Assembly (NCBI GenBank): GCA_964423865.1
Contig: CAYRGN010000004.1
Span: 62,001-126,000, forward strand
Length of the DNA: 64,000 bases
Direction: 5' to 3'
Origin: Leadbetterella sp964423865
GTDB taxonomy: Bacteria; Bacteroidota; Bacteroidia; Cytophagales; Spirosomataceae
The position numbers and the translations under genes were made by a program. The notes beneath the pieces were generated by a model that was not told where the DNA came from, searched no databases, and saw only the letters and a program-made list of their open reading frames with translations. Positions 41,585 to 50,660 of this stretch are shown here, piece by piece (positions within the stretch are counted from its first letter, which is position 1; each line of letters begins with the position of its first letter).

Positions 41585-42307
41585 ATGACAAAATTATCGG
41601 TCAATATCAATAAAATAGCGACATTAAGAAATTCGAGGGGAGGAAATGTGCCGGATCTTCTGAGGGTGGCCGCCGATTGTGAAAAGTTCGGTGCGCAGGG
41701 AATTACCGTGCATCCGCGTCCTGACGAGCGGCATATCCGTTACCAGGACGTCTTCGATTTGAAAAAGCTGGTGAGTACCGAGTTTAATATTGAGGGAAAC
41801 CCTACGGAGGGGCGTTTCGAGGAGGTGGTATTGGCGGTGAAGCCGGAGCAGGTGACGCTGGTGCCGGATGGGCTGGGGGCGCTGACGTCGAATGCGGGCT
41901 GGGACACGCGCCGGCACCAGGCGAAGCTCAAAGCGCTGGTGAAGCTGTACCAGGCGGAAGGGGTGCGCGTTTCCATTTTCGTGGATGCTTTGCCGGAGAT
42001 GGTGGAGGCGGCCGCGGAAACCGGCACCGACCGGATAGAACTTTATACGGAATCTTATGCCTCCGGTTTCCCCATCCATCCGGAGCAAGCCATTGCCCCT
42101 TTTGTAGCAGCGGCGGAAGCAGCGCAGAAAGCGGGGCTGGGACTGAACGCCGGCCACGACCTCAGCCTCGAAAACCTGGCCTATTTTCACCGGAATATCC
42201 CCGGACTTCTGGAAGTATCCATAGGACACGCCCTTATTTCAGACGCGTTGTATTACGGACTTGAAAACACCATACAGATGTATCTCAGAAAGTTGCAACA
42301 AGCCTGA
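41585..42307 (+). CDS. pdxJ: Pyridoxine 5'-phosphate synthase
   Basis: 240 residues, like the 243 of E. coli. LSVNINKIATLRNSRGGNVPD, ITVHPRPDERHIRYQD, EGNPT, RIELYTESYA and GLNAGHDLSLENL carry the TIM-barrel substrate and phosphate contacts. The enzyme closes the pyridine ring from deoxyxylulose 5-phosphate and 3-amino-2-oxopropyl phosphate, the last step of the DXP-dependent vitamin B6 route. Start ATG 41585 from the promoter evidence. Confidence 0.97.
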   Translation: MTKLSVNINKIATLRNSRGGNVPDLLRVAADCEKFGAQGITVHPRPDERHIRYQDVFDLKKLVSTEFNIEGNPTEGRFEEVVLAVKPEQVTLVPDGLGALTSNAGWDTRRHQAKLKALVKLYQAEGVRVSIFVDALPEMVEAAAETGTDRIELYTESYASGFPIHPEQAIAPFVAAAEAAQKAGLGLNAGHDLSLENLAYFHRNIPGLLEVSIGHALISDALYYGLENTIQMYLRKLQQA

Positions 42308-42399
42308 TCCCGGTATACATACGCTTTCATCCGAATACAAACAACGGTATAAATTACACCAAACCCCTTATTTTGAATGATAAAACAGAAAGCTTTTCA

Positions 42400-42407
42400 T
42401 AAATTTG
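42400..42407 (+). promoter_or_regulatory. Candidate -7 promoter box of the glycosyltransferase gene
   Basis: TAAATTTG fits TAnnTTTG; a TTTTG at 42371-42375 could serve as -33 but the spacing (24) is longer than the usual 19-21. Confidence 0.4.
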
Positions 42408-42434
42408 CCGGAATTTTTCCAGCGAAACTCCGAT

Positions 42435-43175
42435 ATGATTTTCAACAAAAAAATAGTAGTAGTACTTCCCGCTTATAATGCCGCGACCACATTAGAAAAG
42501 ACCTATAACGAAATCCCCTTCGACATTGTAGACGAGGTAGTGCTGGTTGATGACGCTTCCTGCGACAACACTATCGAAGTGGCCCGAAAATTGGGAATAC
42601 ACCATATCATTTCACATGCAAAAAACAGGGGTTACGGTGGAAATCAGAAAAGTTGTTATCAGAAGGCCCTGGAATTTGGAGCAGACATTATCATCATGCT
42701 GCATCCCGACTACCAATATACCCCAAAGCTCATTCCCGTGATGTCGTATATGATAGCAAGTGGCCTGTATCCGGTGGTACTGGCCTCGCGGATCCTGGGC
42801 AACGGCGCTCTTCGGGGAGGAATGCCCCTCTACAAATACGTTGCGAACCGCCTGCTGACCTTCATCCAAAACCTGGTCATCAACCAGAAACTATCTGAAT
42901 ACCACACCGGCTACCGGGCGTTTTCAGCAGAAGTGGTCCGGGATATTAACATCGAAGACAACTCCAATGATTTTGTTTTTGACAACCAGATACTATGCCA
43001 GATCTTCAATAAAGACTACGAAATCGGTGAAGTAACCTGCCCCACCAAATATTCCAAAGAAGCGTCTTCCATCAACTTCAGAAAAAGTGTAATCTACGGT
43101 CTGGGATGCCTCAAAACCTCCCTCCAATACTTTCTTCACCGAAACGGCATCATAAAAAATAAGATTTTTCTCTAA
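42435..43175 (+). CDS. Glycosyltransferase family 2
   Basis: 246 residues from ATG 42435. VVVLPAYNAATTLEKTYNEIP, VDEVVLVDDASCDNT and LHPDYQYTPKLIPVM hold the GT-A nucleotide-sugar site with the DDAS and metal-binding region; HTGYRAFSAEVV is typical of polyprenyl-phosphate hexosyltransferases. Unlike the glycosyltransferase at the left edge it has no C-terminal membrane anchor. Substrates unknown. An in-frame TTG at 42405 falls inside the candidate promoter, so it is not the start. Confidence 0.9.
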   Translation: MIFNKKIVVVLPAYNAATTLEKTYNEIPFDIVDEVVLVDDASCDNTIEVARKLGIHHIISHAKNRGYGGNQKSCYQKALEFGADIIIMLHPDYQYTPKLIPVMSYMIASGLYPVVLASRILGNGALRGGMPLYKYVANRLLTFIQNLVINQKLSEYHTGYRAFSAEVVRDINIEDNSNDFVFDNQILCQIFNKDYEIGEVTCPTKYSKEASSINFRKSVIYGLGCLKTSLQYFLHRNGIIKNKIFL

Positions 43176-43202
43176 ACCGCTCCGCCACTTTCAGGGCGGT
43201 TT
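43174..43202 (+). terminator. Weak terminator-like hairpin after the glycosyltransferase gene
   Basis: AAACCGC (43174-43180) pairs with GCGGTTT (43196-43202); an alternative inner stem CCGCC/GGCGG is possible. Only three T follow, so termination may be weak. It directly follows the stop codon. Confidence 0.4.
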
Positions 43203-43227
43203 ATATGTAATTCCCGGTTTTAAAGCC

Positions 43228-43235
43228 TATATTTG
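43228..43235 (+). promoter_or_regulatory. Candidate -7 promoter box of the cation-efflux gene
   Basis: TATATTTG fits TAnnTTTG, 17 bases before the ATG at 43253; start of transcription would fall about 43242, giving a very short leader. Confidence 0.4.
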
Positions 43236-43252
43236 ACAAAACAATTCCGTCT

Positions 43253-44122
43253 ATGCGCACGTCCGCATTACAGATCACCCGTTTAAGTCTTCTTTCCAAT
43301 GTCCTGATCGCTATCTTAAAGTGGGTGGCCGGTGTACTGGGTAATTCGTATGCACTGATTGCCGACGCCATTGAGTCTACCTCCGATATTTTCGCCTCCT
43401 TGCTGGTCTTACTGGGAATCAAATATTCCAGTAAACCTGCCGACAAAAACCACCCCTACGGCCATGGCCGGGTGGAACCCCTGATCACTTTTCTCGTCGT
43501 AGCTTTTCTCCTGGTATCGGCTTTCGTGATTGCCTGGCAAAGCATTCAAAATATACGCACCCCGCATGAAGCGCCCAAATCGTTTACGTTATGGGTACTG
43601 GCTGGAATTATTCTCTGGAAAGAAGGTTCTTACCGTTGGGTGCTTCGCCACGGCACCAAAGCCAACAGCTCTTCGTTGAAAGCCGAAGCCTGGCATCACC
43701 GCGCGGACGCCCTGACTTCCGTAGCCGCCTTTATCGGGATTTCCATAGCGCTTCTGATGGGCAAGGGTTATGAATCTGCCGACGACTGGGCCGCCTTATT
43801 CGCTTCCGGACTTATCATTTACAATGCTTACCTGATCTTCCGCCCTGCCCTGGGAGAAATCATGGACGAGCAGAATTACGACGAACTGAAATCCGAGATA
43901 CAGGAGGTTTCCGCGGCCGTTCCCGGCATTCGCGGCACCGAAAAACTGTACATCCGAAAGGTAGGTATGACCTACCACGTAGACCTGCACGCCATCGTCA
44001 GGGCATCGCTTACCGTTAAAGAAGGCCACGATATCGCCCACCGCCTGAAAGACACCCTGCTGGAGAAAATCCCTTCCATAGAAAACGTTTTAATTCATAT
44101 TGAACCTGATGAAGGTTTATAG
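43253..44122 (+). CDS. Cation diffusion facilitator (divalent metal efflux)
   Basis: 289 residues. DAIESTSD in TM2 and HHRADALTS in TM5 are the two metal-binding motifs; HPYGHGR lies between. Six TM segments are followed by a cytoplasmic C-terminal domain (TEKLYIRKVGMTYHVDLHAIV) for metal-driven dimerisation. It exports Zn, Co, Fe or Cd in exchange for protons. The beta-lactamase gene starts 16 bases after its stop and is probably co-transcribed. Confidence 0.93.
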   Translation: MRTSALQITRLSLLSNVLIAILKWVAGVLGNSYALIADAIESTSDIFASLLVLLGIKYSSKPADKNHPYGHGRVEPLITFLVVAFLLVSAFVIAWQSIQNIRTPHEAPKSFTLWVLAGIILWKEGSYRWVLRHGTKANSSSLKAEAWHHRADALTSVAAFIGISIALLMGKGYESADDWAALFASGLIIYNAYLIFRPALGEIMDEQNYDELKSEIQEVSAAVPGIRGTEKLYIRKVGMTYHVDLHAIVRASLTVKEGHDIAHRLKDTLLEKIPSIENVLIHIEPDEGL

Positions 44123-44138
44123 TCACCCAAGTATACAC

Positions 44139-45008
44139 ATGAGAAAATGGTACCCCTTTTTAATTGGTCTCTGTTTGTTTTCCTGTACCCGGAAGGAATC
44201 ACTGGAAGACCGGGTCAATGCCCTGGTAAAAGACAAAAATTTACGGGTGGGAGTTGCGGTCATCGATATGAAAACCGGGGCGCGTACCGAGGTAAACGGG
44301 ACGGAGAATTTCCCCTTGCAGTCTGTCTTTAAATTTCATATCGCAGCCAAAGTATTAGACGATGTAGACCAGGGGCGTCTATCCCTGGATCAACCCATTT
44401 CCGTTAAAGCAGAGGAAATCCTGGAAAATACCTGGAGCCCCCTCCGCGACGAACACGGACGAAAAGACCTGAGCATGCGACTCGACAGCCTGATCTATTA
44501 CATGGTTTCCCTGAGCGACAACAACGCCTGCGATATCCTGCTTCGCCGCATCGGTGGTCCGGAGGCCGTGAATGCCTATATACGGTCTGTGGGCATTTCC
44601 GGCACACAGATAGAAGTCAACGAGGAAGCGATGCACCAGGATTGGGAAACGCAGTTCCGGAATATCGCCACGCCGGTGTCGGTGGCAGAGATACTTAAAA
44701 AATTCTACCTCCGGGAATTCCTTTCCGGCGATGCGCACAATTTTCTGTGGTCACAGATGGCCCAGTCTCCTACCGGCCAAAAGCGCCTTAGAGGGGGTGT
44801 ACCTGTAGGCACACAGGTGGCACATAAAACCGGCACTTCCGGACGAAACCCGGAGGGCATGTCTGCCGCCACCCACGACGCGGGTATCCTTATTCTGCCT
44901 GACGGGCGCTCGTATATTGCGGTGGTTTTCGTGACGGATTCGTATGAAAGCGACGAAGTCAATGAAAAGATCATCGCGGATATCGCGCAAGCGGCCATCA
45001 GCCTCTGA
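44139..45008 (+). CDS. Class A beta-lactamase, subclass A2-like, lipoprotein
   Basis: 289 residues from ATG 44139. A short lipoprotein signal ends in LFSC (Cys16). Active-site motifs are intact: SVFK (Ser62, Lys65), SDN (126-128), the omega-loop region NEEAMHQDW...RNIATP, and KTG (230-232). The extended loop and NIATP stretch resemble the CfxA/CblA/PER group that is native to Bacteroidota and includes cephalosporinases. It hydrolyses beta-lactams in the periplasm. It carries no sign of recent transfer: base composition matches neighbours. Confidence 0.93.
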   Translation: MRKWYPFLIGLCLFSCTRKESLEDRVNALVKDKNLRVGVAVIDMKTGARTEVNGTENFPLQSVFKFHIAAKVLDDVDQGRLSLDQPISVKAEEILENTWSPLRDEHGRKDLSMRLDSLIYYMVSLSDNNACDILLRRIGGPEAVNAYIRSVGISGTQIEVNEEAMHQDWETQFRNIATPVSVAEILKKFYLREFLSGDAHNFLWSQMAQSPTGQKRLRGGVPVGTQVAHKTGTSGRNPEGMSAATHDAGILILPDGRSYIAVVFVTDSYESDEVNEKIIADIAQAAISL

Positions 45009-45855
45009 GCGGTGCGGCCAGGATAGCACACCAGGCCTTCCCTACTTCATTTTTGCTCACCAGTTCTTTTGCCAGTGTCGGAAAATCTTGCCCCCGATGC
45101 TCTTGTAAGAAGGCCGACACAGCCGGTGCATCCGGCAATTGTGCTATGTTTCCGAGCCTTCCCAGGTCATTGCCTGTAAACCTCCGGTCATTCCGGATAA
45201 AATCAGGGATAGCGTCTACTCCTACTCCGAGATGAACATTGGGTTTCGCTACTTCAAAAACCGCCTGCCCGGAAGCCCGGCAATACCAGTCGCCCCCCAT
45301 TCGCGCTACCCAGTCGGTTTTGGCCGGATCAATGCGGCCGTTTTCACCCAGTAGCTCTTCCGCCACGTGGGCCAGCACCACCTCACAAATGACCAGGTTA
45401 GCCGCGCCACCCTGATCGCCCATACTTACAATTTGTCGTATTTTACATTCAAAAGCCACTTTTGCCTCCCCTACCCGGGGCGGCTTCACTATCTCAGACG
45501 GCACAGCGCTAAACCCCGCTTTGATAAACTCGTTCACTCCTTTCGGGTATTCGCAACTGGCCAGAGACACTTGTTCCACCATACTATAGTCTACCATATT
45601 GATCACCACCTCATCCACCTCATATACATTGTCAAGCGTATCTTTCCCGCTGTTATCCCGCACCCGTTTGTTGGGTGAAAACACCAGCGTGGGCGGGTTA
45701 CTTCCAAACACATTGAAGAAACTGAACGGACTAAGGTTCACGTTCCCGTTTTGGTCTACCGTACTGGCAAAAGCGATGGGCCGCGGGGCCACCGAACTCA
45801 ATAGGTAGGAGTGAAACTCGACGGTGGAGACGTCACAAGGATTAATCGTCTTCAT
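44998..45855 (-). CDS. Flavin reductase-like (FMN-binding split barrel) protein
   Basis: 285 residues. SVAPRPIAFASTVDQNGNVNLSPFSFFNVFGSNPPTLVFSP is the flavin reductase/DIM6 signature; about 100 extra residues at the C-terminus (LGRLGNIAQLPDAPAVSAFLQ) are common in Bacteroidota homologues. It binds FMN; the reaction is unknown. It converges on the beta-lactamase gene and overlaps it by 11 bases. Confidence 0.88.
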   Translation of the reverse strand: MKTINPCDVSTVEFHSYLLSSVAPRPIAFASTVDQNGNVNLSPFSFFNVFGSNPPTLVFSPNKRVRDNSGKDTLDNVYEVDEVVINMVDYSMVEQVSLASCEYPKGVNEFIKAGFSAVPSEIVKPPRVGEAKVAFECKIRQIVSMGDQGGAANLVICEVVLAHVAEELLGENGRIDPAKTDWVARMGGDWYCRASGQAVFEVAKPNVHLGVGVDAIPDFIRNDRRFTGNDLGRLGNIAQLPDAPAVSAFLQEHRGQDFPTLAKELVSKNEVGKAWCAILAAPLRG

Positions 45856-45942
45856 AAGGGAAGTATCAAATGAACTTATTAGTACTGATGTATTGATTCA
45901 GGGATTTAGATAATAGTTACGAGGTGAAGAAAAGTTAAGTAT

Positions 45943-46410
45943 TCAGTCTTCTTGTATTTTTCTATTCCTACTGGTCTTTCCAATTCCGAATCCACCAACA
46001 AATGAAATAATAGCTATTATGATCTTATACAACAGCTCTTTATCCTCTTTTAAGAAGACGATTAAAAATCCTAAGAAAACCAATCCAATAACGAGAAACA
46101 TTAGTTGATAATTCTTGTCGGATTTTCGTTCTTCTCTGTCGCGAATGTCTTGAGCATCCGAATTATGAATTAGCTTTGTTATATGTTCGGAAGTAATTTT
46201 CTCTGAAATGGGATTATTTCCCCTCATTACTCCCGAAGAAACCATCGTTCTGCTAATGATACTCTTAATTCTGCTTCTATCTTCTATTGGAATCGCTTCG
46301 AGAACTGCTTCGGGTATTATTTCGCTAAAACTATCGTTTTCAGATTCATTTTTTCTCCCGGTTGAACCGGAAAGGCTGTTGTCTGGTTCCTTATTTTCTT
46401 CCATTATCAA
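45943..46410 (-). CDS. Two-TM membrane protein of unknown function
   Basis: 155 residues (an alternative start at 46404 drops two). An acidic soluble N-terminus (EENKEPDNSLSGSTGRKNES, IIPEAVLEAIPIEDRSRIKSI) is followed by a helical part (SEHITKLIHNSDAQDIRDREERKSDKN) and a TM hairpin (LMFLVIGLVFLGFLIVFL, IIIAIISFVGGFGIG). AT-rich compared with both neighbours, 4-base overlap with the gene upstream. Possibly part of a small mobile or defence cassette; no family named. Confidence 0.65.
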   Translation of the reverse strand: MIMEENKEPDNSLSGSTGRKNESENDSFSEIIPEAVLEAIPIEDRSRIKSIISRTMVSSGVMRGNNPISEKITSEHITKLIHNSDAQDIRDREERKSDKNYQLMFLVIGLVFLGFLIVFLKEDKELLYKIIIAIISFVGGFGIGKTSRNRKIQED

Positions 46411-46697
46411 ATCTTAAAAACCTTTTTAAAAGATGTATCTATTTCCTTTTCTACTTTATTTTTAATATGGCAATCTATAAATCTTGACAAGACATCAAGA
46501 AGTACATTTCTATCCTCTTTTGATAATTTACTCAACGATTTAACCAATAAGTATAAATCTCTATTAAATTCTCTATCCAATTCTTTTGATGTTAGATTAT
46601 TGATATAACAAGAATGATATTCAGATAACATTTCATCTCTGAATTGAAAAATTCCGCCACCCACTTTTGCTATCTTATTATTTACAACGTCTAACAT
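46407..46697 (-). CDS. Small helical protein paired with the two-TM protein
   Basis: 96 residues, fully helical and charged (SEYHSCYINNLTSKELDREF, SLSKLSKEDRNVLLDVLSRF). Overlaps the next gene by 4 bases (ATGA), so the two are coupled. AT-rich. Function unknown. Confidence 0.6.
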   Translation of the reverse strand: MLDVVNNKIAKVGGGIFQFRDEMLSEYHSCYINNLTSKELDREFNRDLYLLVKSLSKLSKEDRNVLLDVLSRFIDCHIKNKVEKEIDTSFKKVFKI

Positions 46698-46910
46698 ACC
46701 ACTTTGTATTATTTGTCAATTATTGTGTACAAACTTTAAACGAAAATACAACTATTTTTAATTCTGTACAATGATTTGCGACTTTAACCGGTCACCACAT
46801 TTCATATCAACTACCGCTTAACTTACCCGAGCCCGTTCTGGAAATACCGCAATTATAAAACCTATAAAAAGTAATTGGGATTTCTTTTGAAACATATTTT
46901 AAACATTATC

Positions 46911-48110
46911 TTATTCCCTCGCCGGAAGAACCCGGTTACTCACTTCCCCGAAATCCACCCGAATACCGTCTTTTTCGGCCCATCCCCGAATGGTCAGCGT
47001 ATCTCCGTCTTCCAGGAAACGCCTTTCGGTACCGTCTTCAAAGACAATGGGTTCTTTTCCTCCCCAGGAGAGTTCAAGCATAGAGCCGAAACTGTCTTTC
47101 TCCTTGCCTGAAATAGTACCCGACGCCAGCAAATCACCCACCTGCAGATTACAGCCGGTCACCGTATGGTGCGCTATCTGCTGAGGCACCGTCCAGTACA
47201 GATTTTTAAAGTTAGAACGACTGATCACCTTTTCCGCGCCCGCGGCGGTGGTCAACACCACTTCCAACTGTACATCAAACTGGGTCGGATTTACCTCTTG
47301 TAGATAAGGCAACACGGGCGGATCCTGCTTCTGTGCCTGTACCCGAAAAGGCTCCAGAGCCTCCAGAGGTATCACCCAGGGAGACACCGACGAGAAGAAA
47401 TTCTTCGCCAAAAAAGGCCCCAGCGGCACATACTCCCACGCCTGAATATCCCGCGCAGACCAGTCATTAAACAACTGGAAGCCGAAAATATATTCTTCCG
47501 CTTTATCCACAGAAATAGGTTCACCCGGCGCATTGGACTTCCCTATCACCGCCGCCATTTCCAGCTCAAAATCCAGCCGTTTTGTAGGCGAAAAAGCCGG
47601 CATATCTGCACCTGCGGGTTTGATTTGTCCTTTCGGACGGTGGAAAGGCGTACCCGACACAAAAATGGAGCTGGCCCGGCCGTGATAACCCACGGGCAAA
47701 TGCTTCCAGTTCGGCAAGAGGGCGTTTTCCGGATCACGGAACATCACACCTACATTATAGGCGTGCTGTTCAGAAGAATAAAAATCGGTATAATCGCCCA
47801 CTCTAACCGGAAGATGCAAATCTACCCGCTCACCATAGAAATAGGCGTCCATGATCTCCGGAGTAGGGTTCTTCAGCAATTTCCGGAGCAGGTGGCGCAC
47901 CGCATTGGTCTTCTTCTTTCCCAGGGCGATAAAATCGTTCAGGTAAGGTTGACTGAAAACCGGGCGGGGAATATCCAAATCGTCGAAAAGACCTTCGTTG
48001 GCCAGGTAAGAGAGATCTACTACTTTGTCTTCCACGGCCGTAGCCAGGCATTTTTTAGAGTCTCCAAAAGAAAAAATTCCAAAAGGGATAGTATCCGTAG
48101 AAAAGTTCAT
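46911..48110 (-). CDS. fahA: Fumarylacetoacetase
   Basis: 399 residues. N-terminal FSTDTIPFGIFSF, DYTDFYSSEQHAYNVG (metal-binding Asp and catalytic His region), YHGRASSIFVSGTP, FELEMAAVIGK and EVVLTTAAGAEKVISRSNF define the enzyme that splits fumarylacetoacetate into fumarate and acetoacetate, the last step of tyrosine degradation. It lies downstream of hmgA (44-base gap). Confidence 0.96.
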   Translation of the reverse strand: MNFSTDTIPFGIFSFGDSKKCLATAVEDKVVDLSYLANEGLFDDLDIPRPVFSQPYLNDFIALGKKKTNAVRHLLRKLLKNPTPEIMDAYFYGERVDLHLPVRVGDYTDFYSSEQHAYNVGVMFRDPENALLPNWKHLPVGYHGRASSIFVSGTPFHRPKGQIKPAGADMPAFSPTKRLDFELEMAAVIGKSNAPGEPISVDKAEEYIFGFQLFNDWSARDIQAWEYVPLGPFLAKNFFSSVSPWVIPLEALEPFRVQAQKQDPPVLPYLQEVNPTQFDVQLEVVLTTAAGAEKVISRSNFKNLYWTVPQQIAHHTVTGCNLQVGDLLASGTISGKEKDSFGSMLELSWGGKEPIVFEDGTERRFLEDGDTLTIRGWAEKDGIRVDFGEVSNRVLPARE

Positions 48111-48154
48111 AATACGGGTTAATAACTACAGGTATAACAAAAAATACCGACAGA

Positions 48155-49312
48155 TCACTCCAACCATGACCGATAATATTTCCCGTCATCGATGTACAGC
48201 GCTTCGGCGGTCACAGACAGGGGCCGGAAAGTATCGATCATCACCGCCAGCTCCTGCGTTTCCGTCTGTCCGACCGACCTTTCGTACGCTCCCGGCGCGG
48301 GTCCGTGCGGAATACCCCCGGGATGCAAGGTAATATGTCCTTTTTCAATGTTATTTCGGCTCATAAAGTCACCGTCTACATAGTACAGCACCTCATCCGA
48401 ATCAATATTCGAATGGTTATACGGCGCTGGAATACTCAAAGGGTGATAATCGTACAGGCGCGGGCAAAACGAACAAACCACAAAAGCCGAGGTCTCAAAG
48501 GTCTGATGTACCGGGGGCGGCTGGTGTATGCGCCCGGTAATGGGTTCAAAATTATGAATGGAAAAACCGTAAGGATAATTGTAGCCGTCCCATCCCACCA
48601 CATCAAACGGGTGGGTAGGATACAGCATATCGTACAAAACCCCTTCCTTTTTGATTTTCACAAGGAAATCTCCCTTTTCGTCATGGGTTTCCAGGTCGCG
48701 GGGAAGTTTATAATCCCGCTCGCAGAAAGGCGAATGCTCCAGCAGCTGGCCGAACCAGTTGCGGTAACGTTTGGGCGTATAGATAGGGTGAAAACTTTCG
48801 GCGAAAAGCAGGCGGTTGTCTTCCGTATCAAAATCTACCTGGTAAATAATTCCCCGGGGAATCACCAGGTAATCTCCGTATTCAAAGGGGATGTTTCCGA
48901 GCTGGGTTCTCAGGGTACCGCTCCCCCGATGAATAAAAAGCAGCTCGTCGGCATCCGCATTCTTGTAAAAGTATTTCCGCAGCGACCGCCGCGGTGCGGC
49001 CAGGCCGATATGAATGTCCTTATTCACCAGCAAAGCTTTCCGGCTATCCAGGAAATCGTCTTCCGGCTTTACCTCAAACCCTTTCAAAAGCCGGGCCTTG
49101 ATGCCCTTGGCTACGGCTATTTCGGGCTGTACATCCCTCTCCGAAAGTATCTCTTTGACCATGGTAGGCCGGTATACCTGGTACATGAGGGTAGACATGC
49201 CGTCAAACCCGATGGTACCGAACAGCTGCTCATAATACAAGCCCCCGTCCGGCTTCCGGAACTGCACATGCCTTTTGGCCGGTATTTGTCCTAATTGATG
49301 ATAAACAGGCAT
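48155..49312 (-). CDS. hmgA: Homogentisate 1,2-dioxygenase
   Basis: 385 residues, shorter than the about 440 of proteobacterial/human enzymes. MPVYHQLGQIPAKRHVQFRK, the cupin part (DELLFIHRGSGTLRTQLG), YNHSNIDSDEVLYYVDGDF and HPGGIPHGP carry the iron ligands (His and Glu near YNHSNIDSDE, His in IPHGP). It opens the ring of homogentisate to maleylacetoacetate. maiA (maleylacetoacetate isomerase) is not next to it, so isomerisation must use another locus or be spontaneous. Confidence 0.95.
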   Translation of the reverse strand: MPVYHQLGQIPAKRHVQFRKPDGGLYYEQLFGTIGFDGMSTLMYQVYRPTMVKEILSERDVQPEIAVAKGIKARLLKGFEVKPEDDFLDSRKALLVNKDIHIGLAAPRRSLRKYFYKNADADELLFIHRGSGTLRTQLGNIPFEYGDYLVIPRGIIYQVDFDTEDNRLLFAESFHPIYTPKRYRNWFGQLLEHSPFCERDYKLPRDLETHDEKGDFLVKIKKEGVLYDMLYPTHPFDVVGWDGYNYPYGFSIHNFEPITGRIHQPPPVHQTFETSAFVVCSFCPRLYDYHPLSIPAPYNHSNIDSDEVLYYVDGDFMSRNNIEKGHITLHPGGIPHGPAPGAYERSVGQTETQELAVMIDTFRPLSVTAEALYIDDGKYYRSWLE

Positions 49313-49382
49313 ACTATTGATTCAGATAATCGCCTTTCCAACCCTTCAACCGGTCAGAATCACGAACAATTTACAAAGATTT

Positions 49383-50507
49383 TTACAAATTACCTCTTCT
49401 TGCCTGTTCTCTTTCAATCGCTTCAAACAAGGCTTTGAAGTTTCCTTTCCCAAAGGAAGTAGCTCCGCGGCGCTGAATGATCTCGAAAAACATGGTGGGG
49501 CGGTCGGTTACCGGTTTCGTAAAGATCTGGAGCAGATAACCCTCTTCGTCCCGGTCTACCAGGATATTCAGATCCTTAATCTCCTTCAGATCTTCCTTAA
49601 TCACCCCTACCCTTTCGGTCAGGTCTTCGTAGTACGTGTCGGGCACTTCCAGGAACTCCACCCCGTTTGCCCTCAGGCGAGAAACCGTCTCTACAATATC
49701 GTGTGTAGCTACCGCCAGGTGCTGTACCCCTGAACCGTTATAAAATTCAATATACTCCTCAATCTGTGATTTCCGCTTCCCGTCGGCAGGTTCATTGATA
49801 GGGAACTTCACATAGCCGTTTCCGTTGGCCACCACTTTAGACATCAACGCCGAATATTCGGTAGAAATATCCTCATCATCAAACGTAATCAGGAGTTTGA
49901 AACCCAGCACCTCCTCGTAAAATTTCACCCATTGGTTCATCTCCCCCAGTTCCACATTGCCTACACAGTGGTCAATATGCTCCAGGCCCACATCTGCTCT
50001 GAATGTTTTACTCTCATACGGCACATAACCGGGCAGAAATATCCCGTTATACCCGCTTCTCTCTACAAAAGTATGCACGGTATCGCCGTAGGTACGTATG
50101 GAAGCCAGCACCACCTCCCCGTCTTCGTCTTTCAAAACCCGGGGTTCGTGTACGGCTACGGCTCCCCGCTTCACGGTTTCCTCAAACGACTTCCGCGCGT
50201 CGTCTACCCACAGCGCCAGTACTTTTACACCGTCGCCATGCCGTTTCACGTGGTCTGCTATCTCCGTATCTCCTTTCAGGTCACCCGTCAGCACCAACCG
50301 GATCTTCCCCTGCTGCAGCACATAAGAAACCTTGTTTTTCAATCCGGTTTCCGGACCCGCGTACGCCACGGTCTTAAAGCCGAAGGCCAGTTCATAATAA
50401 AATGCCGCCTGTCGGGCATTCCCTACATACAATTCTACATAGTCTGTACCCTTCAGAGGAAGAAAGTCGGTAGTCAATGTGGCTTCGCCTGCCAATAAAG
50501 TTTCCAT
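49383..50507 (-). CDS. hppD: 4-hydroxyphenylpyruvate dioxygenase
   Basis: 374 residues, two glyoxalase-type domains. Iron ligands are visible as His in LEHIDHCVGNV, His in GVQHLAVATHD and Glu in FFEIIQRRG. Converts 4-hydroxyphenylpyruvate to homogentisate. It is the first gene of hppD-hmgA-fahA (70- and 44-base gaps); the upstream region shared with lysR carries two dyads. Confidence 0.97.
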   Translation of the reverse strand: METLLAGEATLTTDFLPLKGTDYVELYVGNARQAAFYYELAFGFKTVAYAGPETGLKNKVSYVLQQGKIRLVLTGDLKGDTEIADHVKRHGDGVKVLALWVDDARKSFEETVKRGAVAVHEPRVLKDEDGEVVLASIRTYGDTVHTFVERSGYNGIFLPGYVPYESKTFRADVGLEHIDHCVGNVELGEMNQWVKFYEEVLGFKLLITFDDEDISTEYSALMSKVVANGNGYVKFPINEPADGKRKSQIEEYIEFYNGSGVQHLAVATHDIVETVSRLRANGVEFLEVPDTYYEDLTERVGVIKEDLKEIKDLNILVDRDEEGYLLQIFTKPVTDRPTMFFEIIQRRGATSFGKGNFKALFEAIEREQARRGNL

Positions 50508-50523
50508 TATCGATTGAATTTTT

Positions 50524-50554
50524 TTGTAAAATTCTTACAAATCGTGGTATTTGT
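50524..50554. promoter_or_regulatory. Two overlapping dyads in the hppD/lysR intergenic region
   Basis: TTGTAA-5-TTACAA (50524-50540) contains T-N11-A pairs as expected for LysR-type sites, and ACAAAT-6-ATTTGT (50537-50554) overlaps it by four bases. They lie 17-47 bases upstream of the hppD start and about 110 before lysR, a typical arrangement for a LysR activator that also represses itself. Confidence 0.55.
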
Positions 50555-50597
50555 CCAATACAATTTACTTACTTTGCAATAAGTTTTACTTATGACG

Positions 50598-50651
50598 AGT
50601 TTTGAGCTGAAAGCTGATTGCTGATTGCTCATGGCTCACAGCTCATAGCTC
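50598..50651. repeat. Heptamer repeat, copy 2 of 3, inverted arms
   Basis: AGTTTTG, AGCTGAA, AGCTGAT, TGCTGAT, TGCTCAT, GGCTCAC, AGCTCAT, AGCTC: all in a 7-base register, first in one orientation and then in the opposite one, so the RNA can fold back. It lies 9 bases before the lysR ATG. Confidence 0.8.
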
Positions 50652-50660
50652 CAACTTCAA

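Noticed and set aside
41558..41585. Upstream TTG start of pdxJ
   Set aside because: It lies inside the candidate -7 box; ATG 41585 fits the family N-terminus.
44100..44139. Upstream start of the beta-lactamase
   Set aside because: It would place 13 polar residues before the lipoprotein signal and overlap the efflux gene; ATG 44139 gives a clean signal.
48305..49294. Open frame of about 329 codons on the + strand
   Set aside because: Opposite to hmgA; no domain and no upstream signal.
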